Source: Pancytospora philotis (Eukaryota > Microsporidia). From it: a stretch of DNA of 64,000 bases. How positions within the stretch are numbered: position 1 is the first letter of the stretch; the number at the start of each line of letters is the position of its first letter. The position numbers and the translations under genes were made by a program. The notes under the pieces were generated by a model. That model was not told where the DNA came from, searched no databases, and worked only from the letters and a program-made list of their open reading frames with translations. The stretch covers positions 1-64,000 of the forward strand of contig JALRLY010000267.1 of assembly GCA_023647555.1 (NCBI GenBank), written 5' to 3'. Positions 48,371-56,304 of the stretch are shown piece after piece.

Positions 48371-48513
48371 ATAAATTAATAATTGAGACGTATTGTGTGT
48401 GTTATCCGGGGGCATGCATTCTTTGTGCATTCTGCTGATTGCAGGCACGGATCTGGTAGGATAGACCGTAGCAGCGCTGCGCACCCAAAAATTTTGGCCG
48501 CCAGGGCGCTCCC

Positions 48514-50124
48514 ATGGGACGGAGGAGCAGCGCAGTGCTGATCGCCGCGGGCGCTGCAGGCGCGGCATATGCCCTCGGCCGGCTGCTCAAGGAGAAAAGG
48601 GACCACAACCTCGCGCATGCGATGGTGTGCCTCAGAGAGCGCGACTACCAGGAGGCGGCCGGGCATCTCGCCCAGATCGCCTTCAAGTCCAAGCGCGTCC
48701 TCCTCCTGCTCTCCGACTGCCACGAGCAGATCGGAAACCTGGCGGACGCGATCGCATACGTCGATTTGTGTCTCAAGCGGCTGCGCGAGTCTCAGACGCT
48801 GCTCGGGCGTTTCCGCGGGCTGTTTCAGAGCCTGGTGGGCGGCGCGGACGCCGACGAGGAGCCGGCCGGCCAGGCGGGCAGCGCAGCCGTGCCGATCACC
48901 ATGGAGGGCCTTATTGCGCGCCGCCTCCGGCTGCACAAAGCCTGCGACATGCACCGCGCGGCGTTCAAGGACGCGTTTCTCCTGGGCCTGCTTACGAACG
49001 ACGGCAAATACAAATCGGCGACGAGCGAGAGCCTCAAGGCGTGCAGTCTGGAGCGCGCCAGAGACTACCGGATCGTCGGATGGGCCTCGCGGATCAACTT
49101 CGACGACTTCTTCGAGACGCTGTTCTTCCTCGCCGACGTGCAGGACCCCGCTGCCGTGTTCATCGCGAGCTCCGAGTACGAGAAGTGCTACGAGCTGGTG
49201 AAGGACGGCGATACCGAGCTGCACCGCTTCCTGCGGGGCTGCTTCTGCTACGTCAACGGGAGCTTCCACCAGGCCCTGGCGATCTTCCGCACGCAGGCGC
49301 AGAGCCATCTCTACAGCCGGCTGATGCTCCTGTTCGTGAAGTGCACCGTGCGGCTCGATCTCATCGCGGCGCCCGAGCACGCAGACGCCGCATCGTACAC
49401 ACGCGTGCGGAAGAATGGCGCGCCGAAGCGCGCCGACGCCTCTGGGCTGGCGCTGTCTGAGCAGAGCGCCAGGCTGGACGAGCAGGAGCGGAAGGCGCTT
49501 GCCGAGTTTTCGGAGTCGTCCGACCCCACCGTGCTTTTCTATGCCTCCAAGATCTACGAGGGTCTCAAAATGCCCGAGCGCTCGCTGGCGCTGCTGGACA
49601 AATGCATTGCCGCTAGGCGCACAGCACCGGCCGTGGGCTACAAGATCGTGTTGCTGCTGCGCACAGGCGCCCTCGGGAATGTGGAGCAGCTGATCTCTGA
49701 CGCCGTGGAGACGTTCACCGACAGCCTGAATCTCTACTGCATCGCCATCGAGTTCTATCTGCACTGCAGCAAGATCCAGCGCGCGTCGGAGCTGCTGGCA
49801 GCGATCGAGCACGTCTACCGCGGCGACCCGCGCATCTGCGTGTTCAAGTACCTCATTAGCAAGGCGCTCGGGCGGGCGGACATCTCGTTCCTCCGCGCGG
49901 GCGTCGAGGCCGATAGGCGCTACTTCCGCGTGTACATGTACCTCGGGAATCATCTGATGGGCGAGAGCGAGGCCAAGCCGCTGTATCTAAAGGCGCTCGC
50001 CTGCTCCAAGAGCTTCGAGGAGGCCTACACCGTTTTCCAGGTCCTCACTGTTGTGGAGACAGAGGAGGAGCTCACCAGGGAGTATCCTGAGCTGCTGAGT
50101 GCCCAAGCGAACAGCGGCCGGTGA
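48514..50124 (+). CDS. TOM70: Mitosomal import receptor Tom70-like
   Basis: A 536-residue protein with an N-terminal hydrophobic anchor (SAVLIAAGAAGAAYALGRLL) followed by a basic stretch and TPR-like helical repeats to the C-terminus (DCHEQIGNLADAIAYVDLC; DPTVLFYASKIYEGLKMPE; PRICVFKYLISKALGRADI). This is the Tom70 layout: an outer-membrane anchor with a cytosolic TPR domain binding Hsp70/Hsp90-delivered precursors. Tom70 is one of the few TOM parts retained in microsporidia. The ATG follows CAAAAATTTTGG and CCC. Confidence 0.78.
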   Translation: MGRRSSAVLIAAGAAGAAYALGRLLKEKRDHNLAHAMVCLRERDYQEAAGHLAQIAFKSKRVLLLLSDCHEQIGNLADAIAYVDLCLKRLRESQTLLGRFRGLFQSLVGGADADEEPAGQAGSAAVPITMEGLIARRLRLHKACDMHRAAFKDAFLLGLLTNDGKYKSATSESLKACSLERARDYRIVGWASRINFDDFFETLFFLADVQDPAAVFIASSEYEKCYELVKDGDTELHRFLRGCFCYVNGSFHQALAIFRTQAQSHLYSRLMLLFVKCTVRLDLIAAPEHADAASYTRVRKNGAPKRADASGLALSEQSARLDEQERKALAEFSESSDPTVLFYASKIYEGLKMPERSLALLDKCIAARRTAPAVGYKIVLLLRTGALGNVEQLISDAVETFTDSLNLYCIAIEFYLHCSKIQRASELLAAIEHVYRGDPRICVFKYLISKALGRADISFLRAGVEADRRYFRVYMYLGNHLMGESEAKPLYLKALACSKSFEEAYTVFQVLTVVETEEELTREYPELLSAQANSGR

Positions 50125-50524
50125 TGGTTGCTGCTATGCGGGTCTATTGTCGTTCTGCCGGTCTTTAACTGGTGTTGAATGTGTGTAGCAAAGAGTAGTA
50201 AACTTGTATTTGTCTGCTTGTACTATTTTTCATTATTAAAAAGTTCAGGATTCCAGTACAGCCTCTGATTAGTGTGTCTCGAGAATATGCCGGCATTCAG
50301 TTTTGCTGAAATCGTTGAATGAGGCATTTAGCTATTTGCTTGAGCAGCAATACAGATTCTTTTAATCGCAAGAGACGTTTTCAGATACATCCGTCGCGCG
50401 GTTGTATGAAAGGGCAGTGATCGAGCAGCTTGCACGGCAACATACAGCATTTGTATCTGTCCACAAACATTTAAACCTTTTATTTACGAGATGCTGTGAT
50501 AAGCTCGAAAATCTGGCCGCCCGA
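50125..50524. other. Intergenic gap, nothing recognised
   Basis: 400 bp of AT-rich sequence. An open frame reaches back into it from the next gene but starts at a TTG without context. Confidence 0.5.
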
Positions 50525-51067
50525 ATGAGCGATGCTGCCGGGAGAATCATGAGCGGCGAGAGCGTGTCTCTCGAAGACGCACGCGCGATGCTTGATAAGC
50601 TTGGCCTAAGCGGCGGCGCCAGCTCATGGACAGAGGCGTACAACGCGTTGTCATTCGATTACAGCCTGCCTGCGGACTTCCCAGAGCATTCTGCGCGGTT
50701 TCTCGTTCTGCAGCTGTTTCTGAAACAGTCAGAGCCCGGGCACTGGAGTGGCCCAGTGGTGCATTGTGCCAGCGGTGCCTTCGTCGGTGCTGAGGCGCTA
50801 GAGGGCAACGCCCCCTTGAGTGCTTGCTTGGACGAGCTTGCGCGTGTGCGCGCCGAGCTCGAGGAGCTGCGCGTAGAGACCGAGCAGCTGCGGAACGCAT
50901 GCATCGACCGGGAGTACGGCAACGGCTACTTCGTGGAGGAGGAGGTAGTGCAGAAGATCGAGGAGGAGAACTGCAGGCTGCGCCGTCAGAACGAGGATGT
51001 GTATGGGAGGATCGCAAAGGCGTGGTTCAAGCTCGTCGAGGATAAGCTCAAGACCGACACCGAGTGA
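50525..51067 (+). CDS. Coiled-coil protein of unknown function
   Basis: A 180-residue protein with an N-terminal helical segment (MSDAAGRIMSGESVSLEDA) and a C-terminal coiled coil (ARVRAELEELRVETEQL; EEVVQKIEEENCRLRR). No membrane helix or known motif. It sits between Tom70 and the PTP1 candidate. The ATG follows CCGCCCGA and a GAAAATCTGG block. Confidence 0.65.
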   Translation: MSDAAGRIMSGESVSLEDARAMLDKLGLSGGASSWTEAYNALSFDYSLPADFPEHSARFLVLQLFLKQSEPGHWSGPVVHCASGAFVGAEALEGNAPLSACLDELARVRAELEELRVETEQLRNACIDREYGNGYFVEEEVVQKIEEENCRLRRQNEDVYGRIAKAWFKLVEDKLKTDTE

Positions 51068-51168
51068 ATGGGCCGATTCTATCCACTGAAACGTAGGAAG
51101 TCGTACGGTCATAAAAATAAATATGTTGCACAGTCGGCGTTAAAGACGAGGTGCGTTTAAATATTTTA

Positions 51169-52197
51169 TTAAGATGCGCAGGGGGAGCACGCCGATGCGT
51201 TTTGCACCAAGCTGCCTTCGGGGCAGGTTTTGCGTTCGTGTTTGAAGTAGTTCGCAGCAACCGGGAACTCGACGCCCTGGAAGCTTCTTATCTCAGGCTG
51301 AGCTTCCGCCTTGGCGCATTTGTTGTTGTCGATGAACGCGTTATAGGCGGGCGGCGCTGATGGGAACGCACTGTAGGCGGACGGCTGCGCTGCGCACGCA
51401 TCGTAGGAAGGCAGCTGTGTTGTTATCGCAATGATAGGTGAAGCATTAATAGCCTGGTTGTTACCCATGGCCTGCTGCTGGAGAGCCATGCCACCGTTAT
51501 TAGGCGAGCCGTAGTTGTTTTGCTGCGGCTGGCTATTAGGATCGCACTGATTCTGCGGCTGGCCTTGCTGTGGCTGTCCCTGCTGTGGCTGGCCCTGTTG
51601 CGGTTGGCCTTGCTGCGGCTGGCCCTGTTGCGGCTGGCCCTGAGGAGTATTGCACTGGTCGTACATCGGAGGGGCATCAGGCTGGGAGATGTTGTTGCCA
51701 CCATACACCGGCGGAGCACCGCCCTGGTTGTTCGCCTGCGGGTTCTGTAAGGGGTTATTGCGGTTGCAACTCAGATAGCTGGTTGCAGTGCACTCATTAT
51801 TATTCCCTTGGGGCTGCGGACTGTATCCACTGGGATCCTGGTTCTGTGGCTGCGGAGGGGCGCTGGGCTGCGGATTGTTGTACGGATTGTACAGCTGGGG
51901 AGCGCTGGTCTGCGGATTGTACTGCTGGGGGCTGCCCTGGCCGCCGTTATTCTGGGGGCTGGGCTGCTGGCCGCCGTTATTCTGGGGGCTACCCTGGCCG
52001 CCACCATTCGGCGGGCAGAATACGCCGACCATCGGCTGGTTGCTCTGCGGCTGGTTCTGGTCTCCGCATCCGTTCCGCTGCGCAGCGAGCGCGTTGTATT
52101 TGGAGTACTCGTTGGCGAGCATCTGGTCTCCGTAGTTGTTGTTGGCACGTACGTGGTGTGTGTTCAGGACAAAACTGATTAGAGCTAGGCTGAGCAT
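51169..52197 (-). CDS. Candidate polar tube protein 1 (PTP1-like)
   Basis: A 342-residue secreted protein, extremely rich in Pro, Gln, Asn and Gly. It has a signal peptide (MLSLALISFVLNTHHVRA), Cys near both ends (RNGCGDQ; TCPEGSLVQNASACSPCAS) and two internal repeat types: SPQNNGGQ units and five copies of GQPQQ. PTP1s are the major polar-tube proteins: Pro-rich, with central tandem repeats and Cys-containing termini. The frame is open further upstream, but the ATG at 52197 gives the signal peptide and has a TATA element 27 nt upstream. An alternative is another Pro-rich spore-wall protein. Confidence 0.72.
   Translation of the reverse strand: MLSLALISFVLNTHHVRANNNYGDQMLANEYSKYNALAAQRNGCGDQNQPQSNQPMVGVFCPPNGGGQGSPQNNGGQQPSPQNNGGQGSPQQYNPQTSAPQLYNPYNNPQPSAPPQPQNQDPSGYSPQPQGNNNECTATSYLSCNRNNPLQNPQANNQGGAPPVYGGNNISQPDAPPMYDQCNTPQGQPQQGQPQQGQPQQGQPQQGQPQQGQPQNQCDPNSQPQQNNYGSPNNGGMALQQQAMGNNQAINASPIIAITTQLPSYDACAAQPSAYSAFPSAPPAYNAFIDNNKCAKAEAQPEIRSFQGVEFPVAANYFKHERKTCPEGSLVQNASACSPCAS
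51555..51645 (-). repeat. 15-bp coding repeat (GQPQQ units)
   Basis: About five and a half tandem 15-bp units, encoding GQPQQ, inside the PTP1 candidate. Small third-base differences separate the units. Confidence 0.9.
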
Positions 52198-52215
52198 GCG
52201 ACACAATCGCTCCGA

Positions 52216-52226
52216 CCTTTTATATT
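52216..52226 (-). promoter_or_regulatory. TATA element AATATAAAAGG (PTP1 candidate)
   Basis: On the minus strand TATAAAA begins 27 nt before the ATG at 52197; the 11-base string is identical to the one upstream of the gene at 44091-45410. Confidence 0.68.
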
Positions 52227-52509
52227 TTCGGTGAAACTTACGTTTCATGTGCGCCGTGCTGAAACAGCTGCTGGCATGTGAAACATTGACGCCACTGGGC
52301 GAATAGGCTTGCATCTCTTGCCCGCACAGTGTGAAGGCGTGTTTGAAAGGCACCAACAGGGATCGCGCTGCATACAGACCGATGGCGTGCTTTGAATGAT
52401 GTAAACAAGCCATGGCAATAAGAAAATGCAATATGGCAATAAGAAAATGCAATAGACCGCATTTATGATTACATTTAATTCACGACGAACACACCAGGCA
52501 GCGCACAGC

Positions 52510-53079
52510 CTAGAAAATGAAGGAGTCGAAGGGCAGACTGGTGGTCTTCTCTTTGGACCCGGCCTTGCCCTTCTCGCGGATGCGCTTCAGAATCTCGAGG
52601 TCGTCGTACACGCGCATCGGCTTGTTGGACTTGAAGTGGAAGAAGCTGTGCTCGTCGTTCGTGTCGCAGGTGATCTCCGACTTCTTCTCCGCCGCGATGA
52701 TCATGAACGGCAGATAGAGCCGCTCGCAGCCCGAGTTGCCCATCAGCTCGTTCCGCGTGGTGATGTAGAGGAAGGAGTCGCGCATCTCGAGCAGCCGGTT
52801 GCGCTCCAGCCGCTTGCGCTTGATGCTGTCGCTGTTGTCCGTCAGGTAGTACAGCTTCTTGCGCTTCCCGATGAGCTTGACCGCGCGCATCACGTTCAGC
52901 ACGTCGTAGATCCGGCGGTTCGCGGTCTCCGTGTTGGAGGTGACTACGTTCTGGCATATGAACTGGTACGTGCACTCCTTGTGCTCCTTCATGATCGCGT
53001 TGACCGTCTGCGTGATGTACTTGAGGCCCTCCTTCTTGGCGGGCTCCGGCACCATTCCCTCCGAGCTGAAGCTAACCAT
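52510..53079 (-). CDS. E2F-dimerisation partner (DP) transcription factor
   Basis: A 189-residue protein with a winged-helix DNA-binding domain: LKYITQTVNAIMKEHK then NRRIYDVLNVMRAVKLIGKR, matching the DP/E2F pattern (NIRRRVYDALNVLMAM..I.K). An LERNRLLEMRD heptad segment follows, as a dimerisation helix. DP pairs with E2F to control cell-cycle genes. No E2F partner lies in this window. The ATG follows CAAATTTTTGCCGCCC. Confidence 0.85.
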   Translation of the reverse strand: MVSFSSEGMVPEPAKKEGLKYITQTVNAIMKEHKECTYQFICQNVVTSNTETANRRIYDVLNVMRAVKLIGKRKKLYYLTDNSDSIKRKRLERNRLLEMRDSFLYITTRNELMGNSGCERLYLPFMIIAAEKKSEITCDTNDEHSFFHFKSNKPMRVYDDLEILKRIREKGKAGSKEKTTSLPFDSFIF

Positions 53080-53094
53080 GGGCGGCAAAAATTT
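53080..53094 (-). promoter_or_regulatory. AAATTTT/CCC start-proximal motif (DP gene)
   Basis: Minus strand AAATTTTTGCCGCCC abuts the ATG of the DP gene. Confidence 0.75.
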
Positions 53095-53115
53095 GCATCC
53101 GAAGGCGCAATAAGC

Positions 53116-53172
53116 TATCCAAGGTGTATCCAAGGTGTATATCCTAGGAGTATCCAAGGTGTATCCTAAGTG
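53116..53172. repeat. Five imperfect 11-12 bp repeats TATCCAAGGTG
   Basis: Units TATCCAAGGTG, TATCCAAGGTG, TATATCCTAGGAG, TATCCAAGGTG, TATCCTAAGTG in direct orientation, just beyond the DP gene promoter. The rest of the gap to 53481 shows nothing recognisable. Confidence 0.75.
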
Positions 53173-53481
53173 TCAGGGGATGGCAAACATTAGTGTGGAG
53201 TCTTAAAGGTGCAGCATAGCCTTAAGCACATGGCAGTGCAATAATTTAGCTCAGCAAGCGTACCAGTGCATGCACTAGCGAATATCAACGCATACTATCT
53301 TAGTGAACGGGCGCAAAACTAAAGCGCAGATTCAGCTTATGAATAAATTGTACAGTCGCTGCATTCATTAATGGAACTTCTATTGCAATGTAACATCAAA
53401 TACCAGACAAGCCCCTTAAACCAACTAAAATCCGCTGGGTAAGCACACTGGGCAAAAAGAAAATAAGCAAAGGCAATCGAT

Positions 53482-56115
53482 TCATTCAAAAGTGAGAGAC
53501 GGCCTGAGCGGTTCGGCCCTGTCGCAACTGGTCACCGCTGCGTCTACACCGGTAAGATCGCGGACGTAGTCCCGCATGGTTGCAAGCACCTCGAGCTCCG
53601 AGAAAGACTTCGCGTAGGCCTTGGGATCCTTCAGATAATCCATGACAAACACGAGGCCCTTCTTTACGGGCACGCCGCTTTGCGCCATCACGGGCGTTAC
53701 CGCTGCGATGATCGCCTGCTTCTGAGCCTTGTCGGGCTCACCGGTGTGTCCGGCCCTGAGCTCGTCGACGACCTTCATGCACTCGATCTTCCACGCCGGA
53801 TACGCGCTGGAGACACCGATGCGCAGATGCGTTCTGTCCCGCTTCTGCGCATTGATCTTCCCGCAGAGGCTCCGCACGTACGCGACGGCCTCCGCCTTAT
53901 CGTTGGCAGCGATCACGGGGGAGGGCAGCGAGAGATCGCCGTCGAACTTGGTGTCGATGAGGTACTTGACGAGCGACGGCACGATTGGGTAGATCAGCTG
54001 CAGCATCGTCTTGTACCCGAACGCGACGAGCGCCTTGCTGGCGCCGCCGACGGCCGCGTACTGCTCGAAGAGATGCAGGCTCTCGTAGAATGCGTACTTC
54101 ACCGTGTCGCGGAAAGTCATCGCCTCGTACGCCGCAACGGCCGCCTCGATGTTCCTGGACAGGCTCTGCACGAAGAAGCCGTCGGCAAAACTGGAGTCGC
54201 TGCTCGTTGCCGCAGCGACGGCCGCCGCGAGCTCCTCGCTGGAGCAGCAGTCGAGCTTCTCGACCGTCTTGCAGAGCGTGTACAGCTTGAGGACCAGCGC
54301 GTTCACGGTCGATTCCTCGAAGTTCGCGTCCTCGTTCGTATCGCCGCAGAGCGCAAGGCACATGCGCGTGGCGCTCGCTCCGTAGCGCTCGAGCGCGTCC
54401 TCGACCGACAGGAAGTTGCCATCGCTCTTGCTCATCTTGGCGGAGTTCAGCAGAGCATGGCCGTTGGTGAAAATGCGCCGCGGCCAGAAGGGCTTATCGA
54501 ATAGCGCGACGTGGTTGAAGATGAAGAAGGTGAGGTGGTTGCCTATGAGATCCTTGCCAGATACGCGCAGATCCACCGGGTAGAAGTAGGCGAACGACTC
54601 CTTGCACTTCTCGAGGATGCGCACGTGCTCCTTCTGCATGTCCGTCTTCCCGAACGCCTCTTCAAATGTCTTATCGGTAAGGATGAAATCCCAGACCGCG
54701 TCAGAAAGCTGCGCAGCGGGAAAGATCTCATCCTTGCCCTCCAGGTCGCTGAACAGGAAATGCTTGACGGTGTAGAAGGCCATGTAGATCGTCGAATCGC
54801 TCAGCGACTCAATCAGATACTGCTCGTCCCACGGCAGCCGCGAGCCCAGGCCGAAGGAGCGCGAGCAGCCCCACTTGTTGATCCAGCCGATCGACTCCTC
54901 GAGCTTGGCGCGCGTGTCCGCCGTGAGCGTCATGGCATCGACGCACGCGCGCACCTTCTGCTTCCACTCCGCGTTGCCGTAGTCGAGGAACCACTGGTCG
55001 AGCAGGCTCACCACGCAGTGGCTCCCGCTGCGGCTGATCACGAGCGACTCCGGCTCGTACATCTTCACGTAGCTCGCAGACTCGACAAGCACGAGCTCCT
55101 CGTTGCTGCGGGCAAGCAGCTCCTCGTATTCGGCGTTCTCGCTCTTCTCGTCAGAGAAGGTGGCCTTGGGCGCTATGTCGTTCGTGGTGAAGACAACGTT
55201 CGGACTGACAGCCCCCGCAGTAACGGACAGGCGCTCGATGTTGGCGAGCAGCAGCTCCTCCGACGGGATCATATCGCTGAGGAGCTCCAGGCCGTCCACC
55301 TGGTAGCGCAGATTCTCAGCCAGCGCGCTCTCGACCAGGTAGGTCTGGGCGCCGACGCGGAAGCAAGCAAGCCCGCGCGTGCTGCTCACGGTCACCTTCT
55401 TGACTGCCTGCGGCGACGGGCAGCGCACCAGCAGCACGTGCGACCCGAGCGGCACCTTGTAGAGCAGCACCTCGGCAGGCTTCACACCCTCGCCCTTCCG
55501 CCGGTCGTGGTCGAGGCACGGCTGCTGGTCGATCGTGCAGAATATCGAGTAGCGCTTGCCGAAAGCGATGCAGCCAGCGGCGCGCAGGCGCTTGAACTGG
55601 TAGCGCACGAACGAGTCGTAGTACGGGTTGATGTCCGTCGTGATGAAGGAGCGGCGCCAGTCGACGGACGCATGGTAGGCCTCCAGCGTGGAGCGCCCGT
55701 ATTTGGGGAACGTCCTGATCCAGTGCACAGGATCGGTGAACGGCACGAGGTCCTCGAAGCCGAGGCCGTGGAGGATGCCCGCCACGCTCACGTCGACGGG
55801 CCGGCCGGCGAGCTCCTCCTTGAGCTTGTAGGCAGACGCGCTGATGGGCATGCCGGTGCAGTGGAAGGCGAAGGGCAGCAGCACGTTGTAGCCGCAGAGC
55901 CGCTTGTAGTACGCCGTGAAATCGACCTTGGAAAACGAGTAGAGGTGGCCGAGGTGCAGCTTCCCGTTCATGTACGGGTACGGGAAGGTGGCGAAGAACT
56001 TCTCCTTGCTGTGGTCCACATCGGTAAACACGGCCTCGTGGCGCTCTACGGAATTCAGATACGCGAGCTTCCCGCCGCCGTTCTCGGACGCCGTGGGCTT
56101 GGCCTGTTCGCTCAT
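53482..56115 (-). CDS. Cytosolic leucyl-tRNA synthetase, editing domain reduced
   Basis: An 877-residue class I synthetase. HIGH motif HLGHLYSFSK follows PYPYMNGKLH; KMSKS is intact as SAKMSKSDGN; GWINKWGCSRSFGLGSRLPW marks the catalytic core. The usual archaeal/eukaryotic CP1 editing domain is cut down: between LDHDRRKGEGVKP and SLLDQWFLDYG only about 190 residues remain. The threonine-rich TLRPETMYG segment is degenerate (SSTRGLACF), and no GTGVV..VPSDSPDD-like motif is visible. Reports on microsporidian synthetases describe loss of editing, consistent with this. The ATG at 56115 follows AAATTTCGCCCCA; an upstream ATG at 56142 is possible. Confidence 0.93.
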   Translation of the reverse strand: MSEQAKPTASENGGGKLAYLNSVERHEAVFTDVDHSKEKFFATFPYPYMNGKLHLGHLYSFSKVDFTAYYKRLCGYNVLLPFAFHCTGMPISASAYKLKEELAGRPVDVSVAGILHGLGFEDLVPFTDPVHWIRTFPKYGRSTLEAYHASVDWRRSFITTDINPYYDSFVRYQFKRLRAAGCIAFGKRYSIFCTIDQQPCLDHDRRKGEGVKPAEVLLYKVPLGSHVLLVRCPSPQAVKKVTVSSTRGLACFRVGAQTYLVESALAENLRYQVDGLELLSDMIPSEELLLANIERLSVTAGAVSPNVVFTTNDIAPKATFSDEKSENAEYEELLARSNEELVLVESASYVKMYEPESLVISRSGSHCVVSLLDQWFLDYGNAEWKQKVRACVDAMTLTADTRAKLEESIGWINKWGCSRSFGLGSRLPWDEQYLIESLSDSTIYMAFYTVKHFLFSDLEGKDEIFPAAQLSDAVWDFILTDKTFEEAFGKTDMQKEHVRILEKCKESFAYFYPVDLRVSGKDLIGNHLTFFIFNHVALFDKPFWPRRIFTNGHALLNSAKMSKSDGNFLSVEDALERYGASATRMCLALCGDTNEDANFEESTVNALVLKLYTLCKTVEKLDCCSSEELAAAVAAATSSDSSFADGFFVQSLSRNIEAAVAAYEAMTFRDTVKYAFYESLHLFEQYAAVGGASKALVAFGYKTMLQLIYPIVPSLVKYLIDTKFDGDLSLPSPVIAANDKAEAVAYVRSLCGKINAQKRDRTHLRIGVSSAYPAWKIECMKVVDELRAGHTGEPDKAQKQAIIAAVTPVMAQSGVPVKKGLVFVMDYLKDPKAYAKSFSELEVLATMRDYVRDLTGVDAAVTSCDRAEPLRPSLTFE

Positions 56116-56304
56116 TGGGGCGAAATTTCCAAAAATTTTCATCCCGCGCCGGGCGATCAAATATGAGTGGAATCGTTGGCTGTCGTAGAGGTTAGTGTAA
56201 CAAATTTATTTGTATGGCAATTTTAAGTCTAGCAACTAGCCCTTGGTCGGCTAGTAAATCTATTCTAATTTTCAAGGGCAGCGCCGCGCAGTCGCATCAA
56301 ATAT

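Noticed and set aside
52190..52250. A GTAAGT string upstream of the PTP1 candidate, as if an intron.
   Set aside because: The frame downstream of the ATG gives an intact signal peptide without splicing, and no branch point or acceptor is evident.
53230..53300. A TTTAGCTCAG string resembling a tRNA D arm.
   Set aside because: There is no T arm, acceptor pairing or anticodon stem nearby.
54511..56166. Long open frame antisense to LeuRS.
   Set aside because: Same composition bias; the LeuRS catalytic motifs on the minus strand are certain.
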